This document shows positions 21,549 to 28,080 of a stretch of 33,837 nucleotides of DNA, in pieces. The stretch is taken from positions 1-33,837 of IMG/VR virus record IMGVR_UViG_3300044675_004552. One strand, 5' to 3'. The stretch is from a virus. Both the position numbers and the translations under genes were made by a program. Position 1 is the first letter of the stretch. Each line of letters starts with the position of its first letter. The notes below the pieces were generated by a model, which saw nothing but the letters and a program-made list of their open reading frames with translations, made no database searches and was not told where the DNA came from.

Positions 21549-22507
21549 TGGCCACGATTACAGAACAAGAAAAACTGATTGAAGTACTCAAGTTTACTCC
21601 ACGCACCTACAAGATTCAATTGTGGGGGTATGGTGGTGAGTACATCATGGGCACAGTGGATCGCAAGATCTATGACTACTTCCGCTATCGCAGACTGGAC
21701 CTAAGTGACTTTGCTTGGGATAGTGATTATGCAGAAGACAACAACATTCCCGAGGAAATGTGGCCATTCACACCGGGTAGTTACTATGACTGCGATGACA
21801 TTTGCCACGAACACGGTGTTGACCGTAATGCTGGTACACTACAGATCCTAGACGAAAACGAAGAAATTGTTTATGAAAAGCGACTGGAAGACATCTCAGG
21901 CATGGGTGCAGATGGTGACGAGCCTGAACCCGAATGGGGCGGCGGCGAGGAATACTGGATTGGTATGAAGCCTGTGGGCACTGTGGTGTTCTTTGGTATC
22001 AGCAACGAGAAGGGCACTTTCTTTGAAGGTGAACTTCCACTTACTCAACCATTTAACGTTGCCCGACTTGAACTGGGCTATGACGAAATTGATGGCAACG
22101 ACATTATTACCAATGTCAAATATGATGGCGAACAGATTGACAACTGGGGCGGCGACACAAACGGCAAAAGCAGTGATTTTGGTTTCTACTTGGTCAAGGA
22201 TTCAAACACCTGGCAAAAATATTGCACTGTGGACGATATTGAGTATGAAATGACTGAATGGTTCCCCAAGAAAGTCAAACCGGTGCATGTTGGTCAGTAC
22301 ATGATCAAAACTGCTGGTAAAAATTCATGGGAGCATCGAGGACTATGGACCGGAACCAATTGGGTCAGCAGTTGGTGCGAGCCACAAGATTATGACAACC
22401 CAGAAAAACTAATCAAAATCAAAGAGTGGCGCGGTATTGCATACAATCCCGACGAACTGGAACTCCGTGAAGATTTTGATAAACTTGTTGTAGAATTCAA
22501 CAATTAA
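21548..22507 (+). CDS. conserved phage protein, acidic two-part
   Basis: A 319-residue protein. Residues 1-130 (IQLWGYGGEYIMGTVDRKIYDYF, DDICHEHGVDRNAGTLQI) form the conserved first domain, then a Glu-Gly-rich linker (122-140), then a second beta-rich domain with WCEPQDYDNPEKL near the end. It recalls a family from aquatic T4-like phages. It is soluble and acidic. Function unknown. It ends the long operon that began at 16813; a new promoter follows 3 bases later. Confidence 0.65.
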   Translation: MATITEQEKLIEVLKFTPRTYKIQLWGYGGEYIMGTVDRKIYDYFRYRRLDLSDFAWDSDYAEDNNIPEEMWPFTPGSYYDCDDICHEHGVDRNAGTLQILDENEEIVYEKRLEDISGMGADGDEPEPEWGGGEEYWIGMKPVGTVVFFGISNEKGTFFEGELPLTQPFNVARLELGYDEIDGNDIITNVKYDGEQIDNWGGDTNGKSSDFGFYLVKDSNTWQKYCTVDDIEYEMTEWFPKKVKPVHVGQYMIKTAGKNSWEHRGLWTGTNWVSSWCEPQDYDNPEKLIKIKEWRGIAYNPDELELREDFDKLVVEFNN

Positions 22508-22510
22508 GTC

Positions 22511-22540
22511 TTGACACCGCCATCACTTTTCTTGTATAAT
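22511..22540 (+). promoter_or_regulatory. consensus sigma70 promoter for the 22741 operon
   Basis: TTGACA (22511-22516), 18-bp spacer, TATAAT (22535-22540). Predicted start about 22547, nearly 200 bases before the first ATG. Confidence 0.85.
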
Positions 22541-22546
22541 GTACAT

Positions 22547-22740
22547 GTGCATGAGCAAGGAGATTGGTGGCGATCTAATGGTATGAGCGGGGTGATCGAT
22601 TCGCCCGGGCCCGACATAGCCGTGGCAAGTAGATATAATGCCCACTAGGTTGAGACACTGTCCAAGACTCAGCAATGAGTCAAAACCGGCTGGTACCCGG
22701 TGTATGCTTCAGTTGGAAATCACAGTGAAAGGAAGTTTAA
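22547..22740 (+). promoter_or_regulatory. long structured leader, riboswitch-like candidate
   Basis: About 194 bases without a convincing gene, between a consensus promoter and the ATG at 22741. Hairpins: GGGTGA/TCGCCC with a U-G wobble (22590-22595, 22601-22606); GACTCA-GCAA-TGAGTC (22666-22681), a perfect stem with a GNRA tetraloop; ACCGG/CCGGT (about 22685-22701). CACTGT (22656-22661) pairs with ACAGTG (22722-22727), closing a multibranch loop around the last two hairpins and ending right before the ribosome-binding site AAAGGAAG (22728-22735). This layout suits control of translation by ligand or protein. It matches no riboswitch class I can recognise by eye. Only short peptides of 13 and 21 codons could be read inside. 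Confidence 0.55.
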
Positions 22741-23058
22741 ATGTCTGTTAAAATAGAAGCCTCTGATTCCACGCTTCCGTCCCTTGACTCTCTTAAAACA
22801 ACGGCTTTGCCCATGCACAAATTATATTTTGAACTGAGTGATGTTGACACATGGTACACTATCATGCGAGAAGCACGGGCTCAGTTTGGCAAGAACTGGC
22901 GTAGTCAAGCACACGTCAAACGACGACTAGAACATGCCAGCCTCTGGCGAATGGGCGGTTGTGCAGAACGTGTGTGGTTTGAAGTGCCAGATCCCAAGTT
23001 TGGAACCTGGGTAGCAATTAAACATGCTGTTAGACAGGTGCAATCACCCGGTAAATAA
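22741..23058 (+). CDS. small phage protein behind structured leader
   Basis: A 105-residue protein after AAAGGAAG. The C-terminal half (FGKNWRSQAHVKRRLEHASLW, then ERVWFEVPDPKFGTWVAIKH) looks like a small alpha/beta fold with basic and aromatic residues. No family is recognised with confidence. It is the first product of a transcript with a long structured leader, so its level is probably regulated. The stop is 4 bases before the start region of the next gene. Confidence 0.6.
   Translation: MSVKIEASDSTLPSLDSLKTTALPMHKLYFELSDVDTWYTIMREARAQFGKNWRSQAHVKRRLEHASLWRMGGCAERVWFEVPDPKFGTWVAIKHAVRQVQSPGK
23051..23057 (+). promoter_or_regulatory. late-type motif GTAAATA
   Basis: GTAAATA followed by ATACTC, 7 bases before the ATG at 23065. 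It resembles the motif before 1326 (TAAATACTC). Weaker than the others. Confidence 0.35.
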
Positions 23059-23064
23059 TACTCT

Positions 23065-24573
23065 ATGATATTTGGTTCTGCTATTCTCGCCACCGCGTTG
23101 TTGTTAAGCATGGTGGCTGCTTATTACTCAGTAGCCGGATTGGTGGCCATTTTCAGTGCGGCAACCATTCCGGTTATCATCATGGGCGGCAGCCTGGAAC
23201 TGGGTAAGATTGCAGCTACAGTATGGTTGCACAATAACTGGAAACGTGCTGGTTGGGCGTTCAAGTTTTATCTTGTGCCTGCTGTGGCTTTTCTCATGAT
23301 ACTGACTAGTATGGGTATCTTTGGATACCTGTCAAAAGCACACAGTGACCAAAGTCTAGTGAGTGGCGACGTACAAAGCAAAATTGCCATCTACGACGAA
23401 AAGATTCGAATAGCAAAGGACAATATAGATGCGAACCGGAAGGCGCTTAAACAGATGGATGAAGCTGTGGACCAAGTTATGGGTCGAAGCAGTGATGAAA
23501 AAGGTGCCGACAAAGCTGTTGCAATCCGGCGAGCACAGCAAAAAGAACGTGCAAGACTTCAATCCGAGATTGCGGCCGAACAGAAAACAATTGCCGCCGT
23601 TAGCGAAGAACGTGCGCCGATCGCTGCCGAGGTTCGTAAGGTTGAAGCAGAAGTAGGCCCAATCAAATACATTGCAGCCTTGCTCTACGGTGACAATCCA
23701 GACACCAATCTGCTAGAACGTGCAGTGCGTTGGATGATCATAATGATTGTGCTGGTGTTTGACCCATTGGCTCTGTGTCTAATTCTAGCAGCCAACAAAC
23801 AGTTTGAGTGGGCTCGACAAGGCACCGGAGGCTTTGTACATGATGAGCCCAAATACGAGCCCGACGACGGTCCGCTAACACAAAAACAAGTTGATCAAAT
23901 CCAACAATCTGTTACCGCATTTCAAACAGACCAGCTTGATGATCCTATACCTTGCTACAAGTGTAGTACGCCACTAGTTGACGCTCCTGGTATTGGTCTA
24001 TTCTGTCCTAACCGTAAATGTGATGTTATGGACAATGTTAAAGGTGAAGATCCCATTGAGTTGTCAATTTCCACTCAAGAGATCTCAAGCATAGAACAAC
24101 CTAGCGACCATGTAGAACTACCCGATGACTATTGGGATCACGAAGCAGAAAATCAAATCAAAGCCGCTATTACAAAATGGAAAGCTGATAATCCTCACGA
24201 TACCTTGAAGAATCAACGTTTCAAACTAATCCGGGGTGAAATTTCTCAGTTGCCTTGGATGGGGTTACTAGCTGACAACGAGTCAAGAAAAGAGATAAAC
24301 AGTGGGTTTGGTACACAGTTTCCATCACATGCCGAACGTGGCGATACCTTTGTAAGAGTTGACCGTCTGCCCACTATGGTCTATAAGTACAATGGTAAAG
24401 ACTGGATAGAAGTTGACAAAAATCTAACAGATAGTTATACTTACGATATTGCTTATATTGATCACTTGATAGAGCGCATTGCATCTGGCGAGTATGATGC
24501 TGAACTATTAAGTGAAATCGAGCGTGAGCAAGTGTCCCAACGTTTACAATCAAATACAAATACAAACACATGA
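23065..24573 (+). CDS. membrane protein with coiled coil and zinc ribbon
   Basis: A 502-residue protein in four parts. Residues 1-95 hold three transmembrane segments, with the conserved GGSLELGKIAATVWLHNNW between the second and third. Residues about 105-205 are a charged coiled coil. Residues about 221-244 are a fourth transmembrane segment (MIIMIVLVFDPLALCLILAANK). Residues about 297-320 (CYKCSTPLVDAP, then FCPNRKC) are a four-cysteine zinc ribbon. The C-terminal part (GDTFVRVDRLPTMVYKYNGKDWIEVDK) is a beta module seen in other aquatic phage proteins. It overlaps clpX by 4 bases. A similar architecture occurs in aquatic T4-like phages without known function. Confidence 0.65.
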   Translation: MIFGSAILATALLLSMVAAYYSVAGLVAIFSAATIPVIIMGGSLELGKIAATVWLHNNWKRAGWAFKFYLVPAVAFLMILTSMGIFGYLSKAHSDQSLVSGDVQSKIAIYDEKIRIAKDNIDANRKALKQMDEAVDQVMGRSSDEKGADKAVAIRRAQQKERARLQSEIAAEQKTIAAVSEERAPIAAEVRKVEAEVGPIKYIAALLYGDNPDTNLLERAVRWMIIMIVLVFDPLALCLILAANKQFEWARQGTGGFVHDEPKYEPDDGPLTQKQVDQIQQSVTAFQTDQLDDPIPCYKCSTPLVDAPGIGLFCPNRKCDVMDNVKGEDPIELSISTQEISSIEQPSDHVELPDDYWDHEAENQIKAAITKWKADNPHDTLKNQRFKLIRGEISQLPWMGLLADNESRKEINSGFGTQFPSHAERGDTFVRVDRLPTMVYKYNGKDWIEVDKNLTDSYTYDIAYIDHLIERIASGEYDAELLSEIEREQVSQRLQSNTNTNT

Positions 24574-25787
24574 AATCAAATGATCAAATCACATCCTGCA
24601 GTTTTTGTGGAAAACACAAAGATGTTGTGGCTAAACTTATTGTAGGTGAAGGTGTTGCCATATGCAATGAGTGTGTGGAGCTATGTGAGACATTGCTGAA
24701 AGATGAAAATTTTGCCGGTACAGTTAGTTCTCCTGTTGTGATGGATCCTGAACACATAAAAAATCATCTAGATCAGTATGTGATTGGTCAGGACCGTGCC
24801 AAACAGGTACTAAGTGTAGCAGTTGTAAATCATTACAAACGCATTAGTAATCCAGACACTGACACTGAAATTGAAAAGTGTAACATTCTCATGCTTGGCC
24901 CAACAGGGTCCGGCAAAACATTGTTGGCACGTAGTGTAGCACGTTACTTGGATGTACCGTTTGTGATTGCTGATGCCACAAGTCTTACTGAAGCAGGTTA
25001 TGTAGGTGATGACGTTGAGAGCTTGATTTCTAGACTGTTTGCCGCATCAGGTGGTGACATTGCCAAAACACAGCGTGGTATTGTGTTCATTGACGAAATT
25101 GACAAGATCAGCCGTCGTAGTGAAAGTGCTTCAATCACTCGAGATGTTAGTGGTGAAGGTGTACAACAGGCCTTGCTTAAACTGGTAGAAGGCACCAAGT
25201 GCAGAGTCACTCCCACGGGCAATCGCAAGCATCCTAGTGGTGACATGATTGAGATTGACACCACCAACATCTTGTTTATTGCTGGCGGTGCATTTGTGGG
25301 GCTTGATGCAGTGGTAAAAAATCGTGTGCGTGGAACTTCGATTGGTTTTAGTGCCAGAGTCAAGGATGACACAGAAACACACCTGGACCAAGTCACACCA
25401 GAAGACTTGATCAAGTTTGGTATGATTCCAGAGTTTGTTGGGCGATTCCCTAGCTGGGTTGCACTTAACGAACTCAGCAAAGAAGATCTAATCCGCATCT
25501 TGCTGGATGTCAAGCACAGTTACATTGCACAATACTCTTGGTTGTTCGAACAAGACAAAGTAGAACTAGAATTCAGTGCAGAAGCCTTGGAAATGATTGC
25601 AGATCGCACTATCTTAAACAAAACTGGTGCTAGAGGTTTGCACAGTGAGCTAGAACGTGTGTTACTCCCCCATATGTTTTATTTGGCCCGTTATCGTAGG
25701 GAAGGAGTAAACCGCGTGTTTATTGATGCAGATCAGGTAAATACCCCTACAGAACTAAAGGAAGCAAATGGAAAAGCTAAGGGGTAG
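24570..25787 (+). CDS. clpX: ClpX, AAA+ unfoldase
   Basis: A 405-residue full-length ClpX (E. coli 424). Zinc-binding domain: C10, C13, C32, C35. Walker A GPTGSGKT (110-117), Walker B with D175-E176 (FIDEIDK), pore-1 loop GYVG (143-146), RKH loop (219-221), sensor-2 arginine R355 in GAR. The ClpP-docking loop I258-G259-F260 is intact, so it should work with host ClpP; no clpP is in the window. Expected role: unfolding and delivering chosen proteins to ClpP, redirected for the phage, or remodelling complexes without proteolysis. It overlaps the gene before by 4 bases and bS21 by 20. Confidence 0.96.
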   Translation: MKSNDQITSCSFCGKHKDVVAKLIVGEGVAICNECVELCETLLKDENFAGTVSSPVVMDPEHIKNHLDQYVIGQDRAKQVLSVAVVNHYKRISNPDTDTEIEKCNILMLGPTGSGKTLLARSVARYLDVPFVIADATSLTEAGYVGDDVESLISRLFAASGGDIAKTQRGIVFIDEIDKISRRSESASITRDVSGEGVQQALLKLVEGTKCRVTPTGNRKHPSGDMIEIDTTNILFIAGGAFVGLDAVVKNRVRGTSIGFSARVKDDTETHLDQVTPEDLIKFGMIPEFVGRFPSWVALNELSKEDLIRILLDVKHSYIAQYSWLFEQDKVELEFSAEALEMIADRTILNKTGARGLHSELERVLLPHMFYLARYRREGVNRVFIDADQVNTPTELKEANGKAKG

Positions 25788-25992
25788 ATCAGTACTGGTC
25801 ACAGACGGTAACGTAGACAAAGCTCTACGTAAATTTAAAAAGAAAATTCAGACATCGGGCATCTTGGATGATGTTCGTGCCAAAGAATTTTACGAAAAAC
25901 CCACTACAGAACGCAAACGTAAAAAATCTGCCGCCGCTAATCGCTGGCGTAAAAAACTAGCCGAACAAGCCTTGCCCAAAAAACTTTATTGA
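25768..25992 (+). CDS. rpsU: ribosomal protein bS21
   Basis: A 74-residue protein that matches bS21 over its length: [19 protein letters not shown], then the family signature [14 protein letters not shown], and the typical C-terminal LY. bS21 sits on the 30S platform near the anti-Shine-Dalgarno and assists initiation. Phage-borne bS21 is known from pelagiphages and other aquatic viruses, where replacement of the host copy is proposed. The ATG at 25768 follows AAGGAAG and overlaps the clpX end by 20 bases, so the two are co-expressed. Confidence 0.95.
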   Translation: MEKLRGRSVLVTDGNVDKALRKFKKKIQTSGILDDVRAKEFYEKPTTERKRKKSAAANRWRKKLAEQALPKKLY

Positions 25993-26007
25993 TAATGAGT
26001 TTTCGTG

Positions 26008-26080
26008 TATAATAAATAAACATGTAGTGCCCATGGTGGGGCTACATTATTAGTCATCTTGCTTATAAAGGAGAAAACAA
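26008..26080 (+). promoter_or_regulatory. hsp20 promoter region and ROSE-like RNA thermometer candidate
   Basis: TATAAT (26008-26013), with a weak -35 TTTATT (25985-25990) at 17 bp, would start a transcript near 26020; ATAAATA (26012-26018) also fits a late-type motif. The leader of about 61 bases opens with a strong hairpin: ATGTAG (26022-26027) with CTACAT (26042-26047), plus inner CCCA/TGGG. Then TTGCTT (26059-26064) faces AAGGAG (26068-26073), with a central G-G opposition, across a 3-base loop. ROSE thermometers before heat-shock genes hide the Shine-Dalgarno with exactly such a U(U/C)GCU segment. Confidence 0.6.
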
Positions 26081-26539
26081 ATGACAAAAACTCTCACCCT
26101 TCGTTCTTTCGACATTCCCGCACTCACCAAATTTGGTATCGGTTTCGATAACATGTTTGATGAACTCATGCGTGTGAGTGCTCAACAATCCAGCACAAAC
26201 TATCCACCTTATGATATTGTACAAGTCAATGAAGACGAGTACATGATCTCAGTGGCAGTGGCCGGCTTTGGGCATGATAACCTTACAGTGACCAAGGACA
26301 AAAAATTCTTGATCATTGAAGGCAAGCACAGCCGTGAAACTGTGGAGAATGACGATGCCACTGCAAAATACCTGCATAAAGGTATTAGTGAAAGAAGTTT
26401 CCGCAGAGAATTCCAACTTGCGGATCATGTGGAAATCAGCAATGCTCACCTTGAACTTGGTATTTTAAGCGTTCACTTGCGACGTGAAGTGCCTGAAGAA
26501 GCCAAGCCAAAGACTATTGCTATCACATACACTTCATAA
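26081..26539 (+). CDS. small heat-shock protein, Hsp20/IbpA family
   Basis: A 152-residue protein with the alpha-crystallin domain at about 42-140. Marks: NYPPYDIV (domain start), EYMISVAVAGF, SFRREFQL, the GILSVHL motif (G-x-L) and the C-terminal IAI (I-x-I) that binds neighbouring subunits in oligomers. It holds unfolding proteins for refolding by DnaK/ClpB and may protect capsid or replication proteins. hsp20 genes are common in T4-like cyanophages. The ATG at 26081 follows AAAGGAG, which lies in the thermometer candidate described above. Confidence 0.95.
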   Translation: MTKTLTLRSFDIPALTKFGIGFDNMFDELMRVSAQQSSTNYPPYDIVQVNEDEYMISVAVAGFGHDNLTVTKDKKFLIIEGKHSRETVENDDATAKYLHKGISERSFRREFQLADHVEISNAHLELGILSVHLRREVPEEAKPKTIAITYTS

Positions 26540-26580
26540 TATAATAGTGTAAATACAGTAGGGACGCGGTGTCCCTACTG
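26517..26580 (+). promoter_or_regulatory. clpS promoter with 5'-end hairpin
   Basis: TTGCTA (26517-26522), 17-bp spacer, TATAAT (26540-26545); the late-type GTAAATA (26549-26555) overlaps. CAGTAGGGAC (26556-26565) pairs perfectly with GTCCCTACTG (26571-26580), loop GCGGT. No T-tract follows, so this is not an intrinsic terminator. The hairpin would sit at the extreme 5' end of the clpS mRNA and may stabilise it. Confidence 0.55.
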
Positions 26581-26596
26581 ATTACAAGGAAACAAA

Positions 26597-26908
26597 ATGG
26601 CACAAAGCGAAACCAAAACTAGAATCAAACCTTTAGAATCTGTGCAAGAGCCTCCCTTGTACCGTGTGGTCTATCTCAATGACAATCAAACCACATATGA
26701 ATTTGTGGTAGAAACCTTGATCGAATACTTTGACTACACTACAGAAACCGCAGAACAGATTACCGTAGACATTCACGAAGCAGGATCAGCTGTGGTGGCA
26801 GTACTACCATATGAGATTGCCGAACAAAAAGGTGTGGAAGTGACCATGCTGGCACGAGCTCAAAGTTATCCACTACAGATCAAACTAGAACCAGAACCTG
26901 TTGGTTAA
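26597..26908 (+). CDS. clpS: ClpS, N-degron adaptor
   Basis: A 103-residue ClpS. The N-degron pocket region is LNDNQTTYEFV, with N28, D29 and N30 (E. coli N34, D35, D36), followed by H60 (E. coli H66). Thus the second aspartate is replaced by asparagine, and the gate position M40 appears to be tyrosine (Y34). The rest matches the family through LARAQSYPLQIKLE. ClpS delivers N-degron substrates to ClpAP, and inhibits ClpA on SsrA substrates. The phage copy could alter the choice of host substrates. The start follows AAGGAAAC. Its stop overlaps the convergent phosphoesterase stop. Confidence 0.93.
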   Translation: MAQSETKTRIKPLESVQEPPLYRVVYLNDNQTTYEFVVETLIEYFDYTTETAEQITVDIHEAGSAVVAVLPYEIAEQKGVEVTMLARAQSYPLQIKLEPEPVG

Positions 26909-27693
26909 AAATCAATCACAATGCGTTGTGGATAGTACACATGCCGTGAATATTTGGTATGTTGTCGTCCACGACAGTTGTTGACAAATCGAATACCCGA
27001 CCGTGTTTGGTCTACTGATCCATGGTAGTGTCCAAAACACCAAGTATGAATCTTGTTTTCGGTGTCGGCTGCCATGGCCTGCATCATGAGTCTGTTGCCC
27101 ATGGTATTGAATTTCATGTGACCATCTAGATCGATATCATGAGCAATCAATGCCGGATCAGGCACAGTATGAGTAACCATTACAATCTTTTGCACATCTG
27201 TGTGTCGCTGTAGTTTTTGAACACTGGCAATCATGTAACTGGCATCAGTATTGCTGAGTCTCGCTATGTTTTTGGTGGCTGCGGAGCTCATGTTGTATTT
27301 TTCTTGAACCCACTGGTCCACTTGGACTGGATCAATTCCCAGATCAAAATCAAATCCAAACCAGCCATTGGTGCCTAGAATAGCAACTCCATCAACAATT
27401 ACCACGTTGTCTTGTAAATACACTATATTGGGTATGCGTTTGATGCGCCGCACAAGATCACTGTAACTGGAACCAAGATCTTCAAGATAATTATAATGCT
27501 CGTCATTTCCGTCAATGTAAAACACAGCCTGATAGCATCGTCCAAGATGTCTAAGTGTACGTGTGACTGTGTCGCGATCTCGAGCAATATCTCCGGCAAC
27601 TATGCACACTGGGCTAGTGGCTTGATAGTGCCAATCAAGTTGGTCCCAGGTCTCCACGTGTAGGTCAGAAATTAAATCAAATGCAAAACTCAT
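26905..27693 (-). CDS. calcineurin-like metallophosphoesterase
   Basis: A 262-residue phosphoesterase. Metal-binding motifs: D10-x-H12 (SDLH), G34-D35 (AGDIA), GND(E)H (N63, H66), VTHT and GHYHGSVD near residue 220. All five motifs of the family are present, so it should bind two metals. The substrate (nucleotides, 2',3'-cyclic or phosphoprotein) cannot be read. It is on the minus strand, convergent with clpS (stop codons overlap) and divergent from the gene at 27718 across 24 bases. Confidence 0.9.
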   Translation of the reverse strand: MSFAFDLISDLHVETWDQLDWHYQATSPVCIVAGDIARDRDTVTRTLRHLGRCYQAVFYIDGNDEHYNYLEDLGSSYSDLVRRIKRIPNIVYLQDNVVIVDGVAILGTNGWFGFDFDLGIDPVQVDQWVQEKYNMSSAATKNIARLSNTDASYMIASVQKLQRHTDVQKIVMVTHTVPDPALIAHDIDLDGHMKFNTMGNRLMMQAMAADTENKIHTWCFGHYHGSVDQTRSGIRFVNNCRGRQHTKYSRHVYYPQRIVIDF

Positions 27694-27717
27694 GATACAT
27701 ATTTAAAAGGAAACAAC
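27694..27717. promoter_or_regulatory. 24-bp divergent intergenic region
   Basis: It carries AAAAGGAAAC as ribosome-binding site for the plus-strand gene. Around 27699-27707 is the near-palindrome ATATTTAAA; read on the minus strand it gives TTTAAATAT just before the phosphoesterase ATG, a weak late-type motif. No room exists for a full sigma70 promoter. Confidence 0.35.
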
Positions 27718-28071
27718 ATGAACATAATATTTGGCGACGCCATCAAAGAGATTCCCGACAGTTTCACAATATTAGAACTAGACACATTTTGTGCGCCCAA
27801 CAACGTGTTACAAACAGCATACTGCGTGGTAGAAATCATGCCCTTGTCAGAATTTGCCACGCTGGAAGACTATAAAAAAATACATGCTGATCTTGTAAAG
27901 TTCTATCGAGAACGTCAATGGAACTATTGTGAACATGCAATCGAAGGACTCATGGGACGTTGGAATGGTGAGCTTGACACATTCTACACCAATCTATTGA
28001 GTCGTGTGATGCACTTGAAAGAAAACCCGCCGTCAGATGACTGGGATGGATTTTACACACTAAAAAGTTAA
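27718..28071 (+). CDS. conserved T4-like phage protein
   Basis: A 117-residue protein with FGDAIKEIPDSFTILELDTF at the start, AYCVVEIMPLSEFATLEDY, then WNYCEHAIEGLMGRWNGELDTFYTNL. These blocks match an uncharacterised family found widely in aquatic T4-like phages and some bacteria. It is soluble and mainly helical. Function unknown. The region to 28080 is only 9 bases before the convergent glycosyltransferase end. Confidence 0.72.
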   Translation: MNIIFGDAIKEIPDSFTILELDTFCAPNNVLQTAYCVVEIMPLSEFATLEDYKKIHADLVKFYRERQWNYCEHAIEGLMGRWNGELDTFYTNLLSRVMHLKENPPSDDWDGFYTLKS

Positions 28072-28080
28072 CAGGCATTG

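Noticed and set aside
22545-22646. Short leader peptides of 13 and 21 codons in the 22547-22740 leader
   Set aside because: No well-spaced ribosome-binding site and no codon run that would suggest attenuation.
22666-22700. Hammerhead ribozyme in the structured leader
   Set aside because: The conserved CUGAUGA and GAAA core elements are missing.
26059-26080. TTGCTTA before hsp20 as a T4 MotA (middle promoter) box
   Set aside because: No -10 box lies about 12-13 bp downstream; the segment faces the Shine-Dalgarno instead.
26556-26580. Hairpin after hsp20 as an intrinsic terminator
   Set aside because: The stem is perfect but followed by ATTACAAGG, with no T-tract; a 5'-end hairpin of the clpS message fits better.
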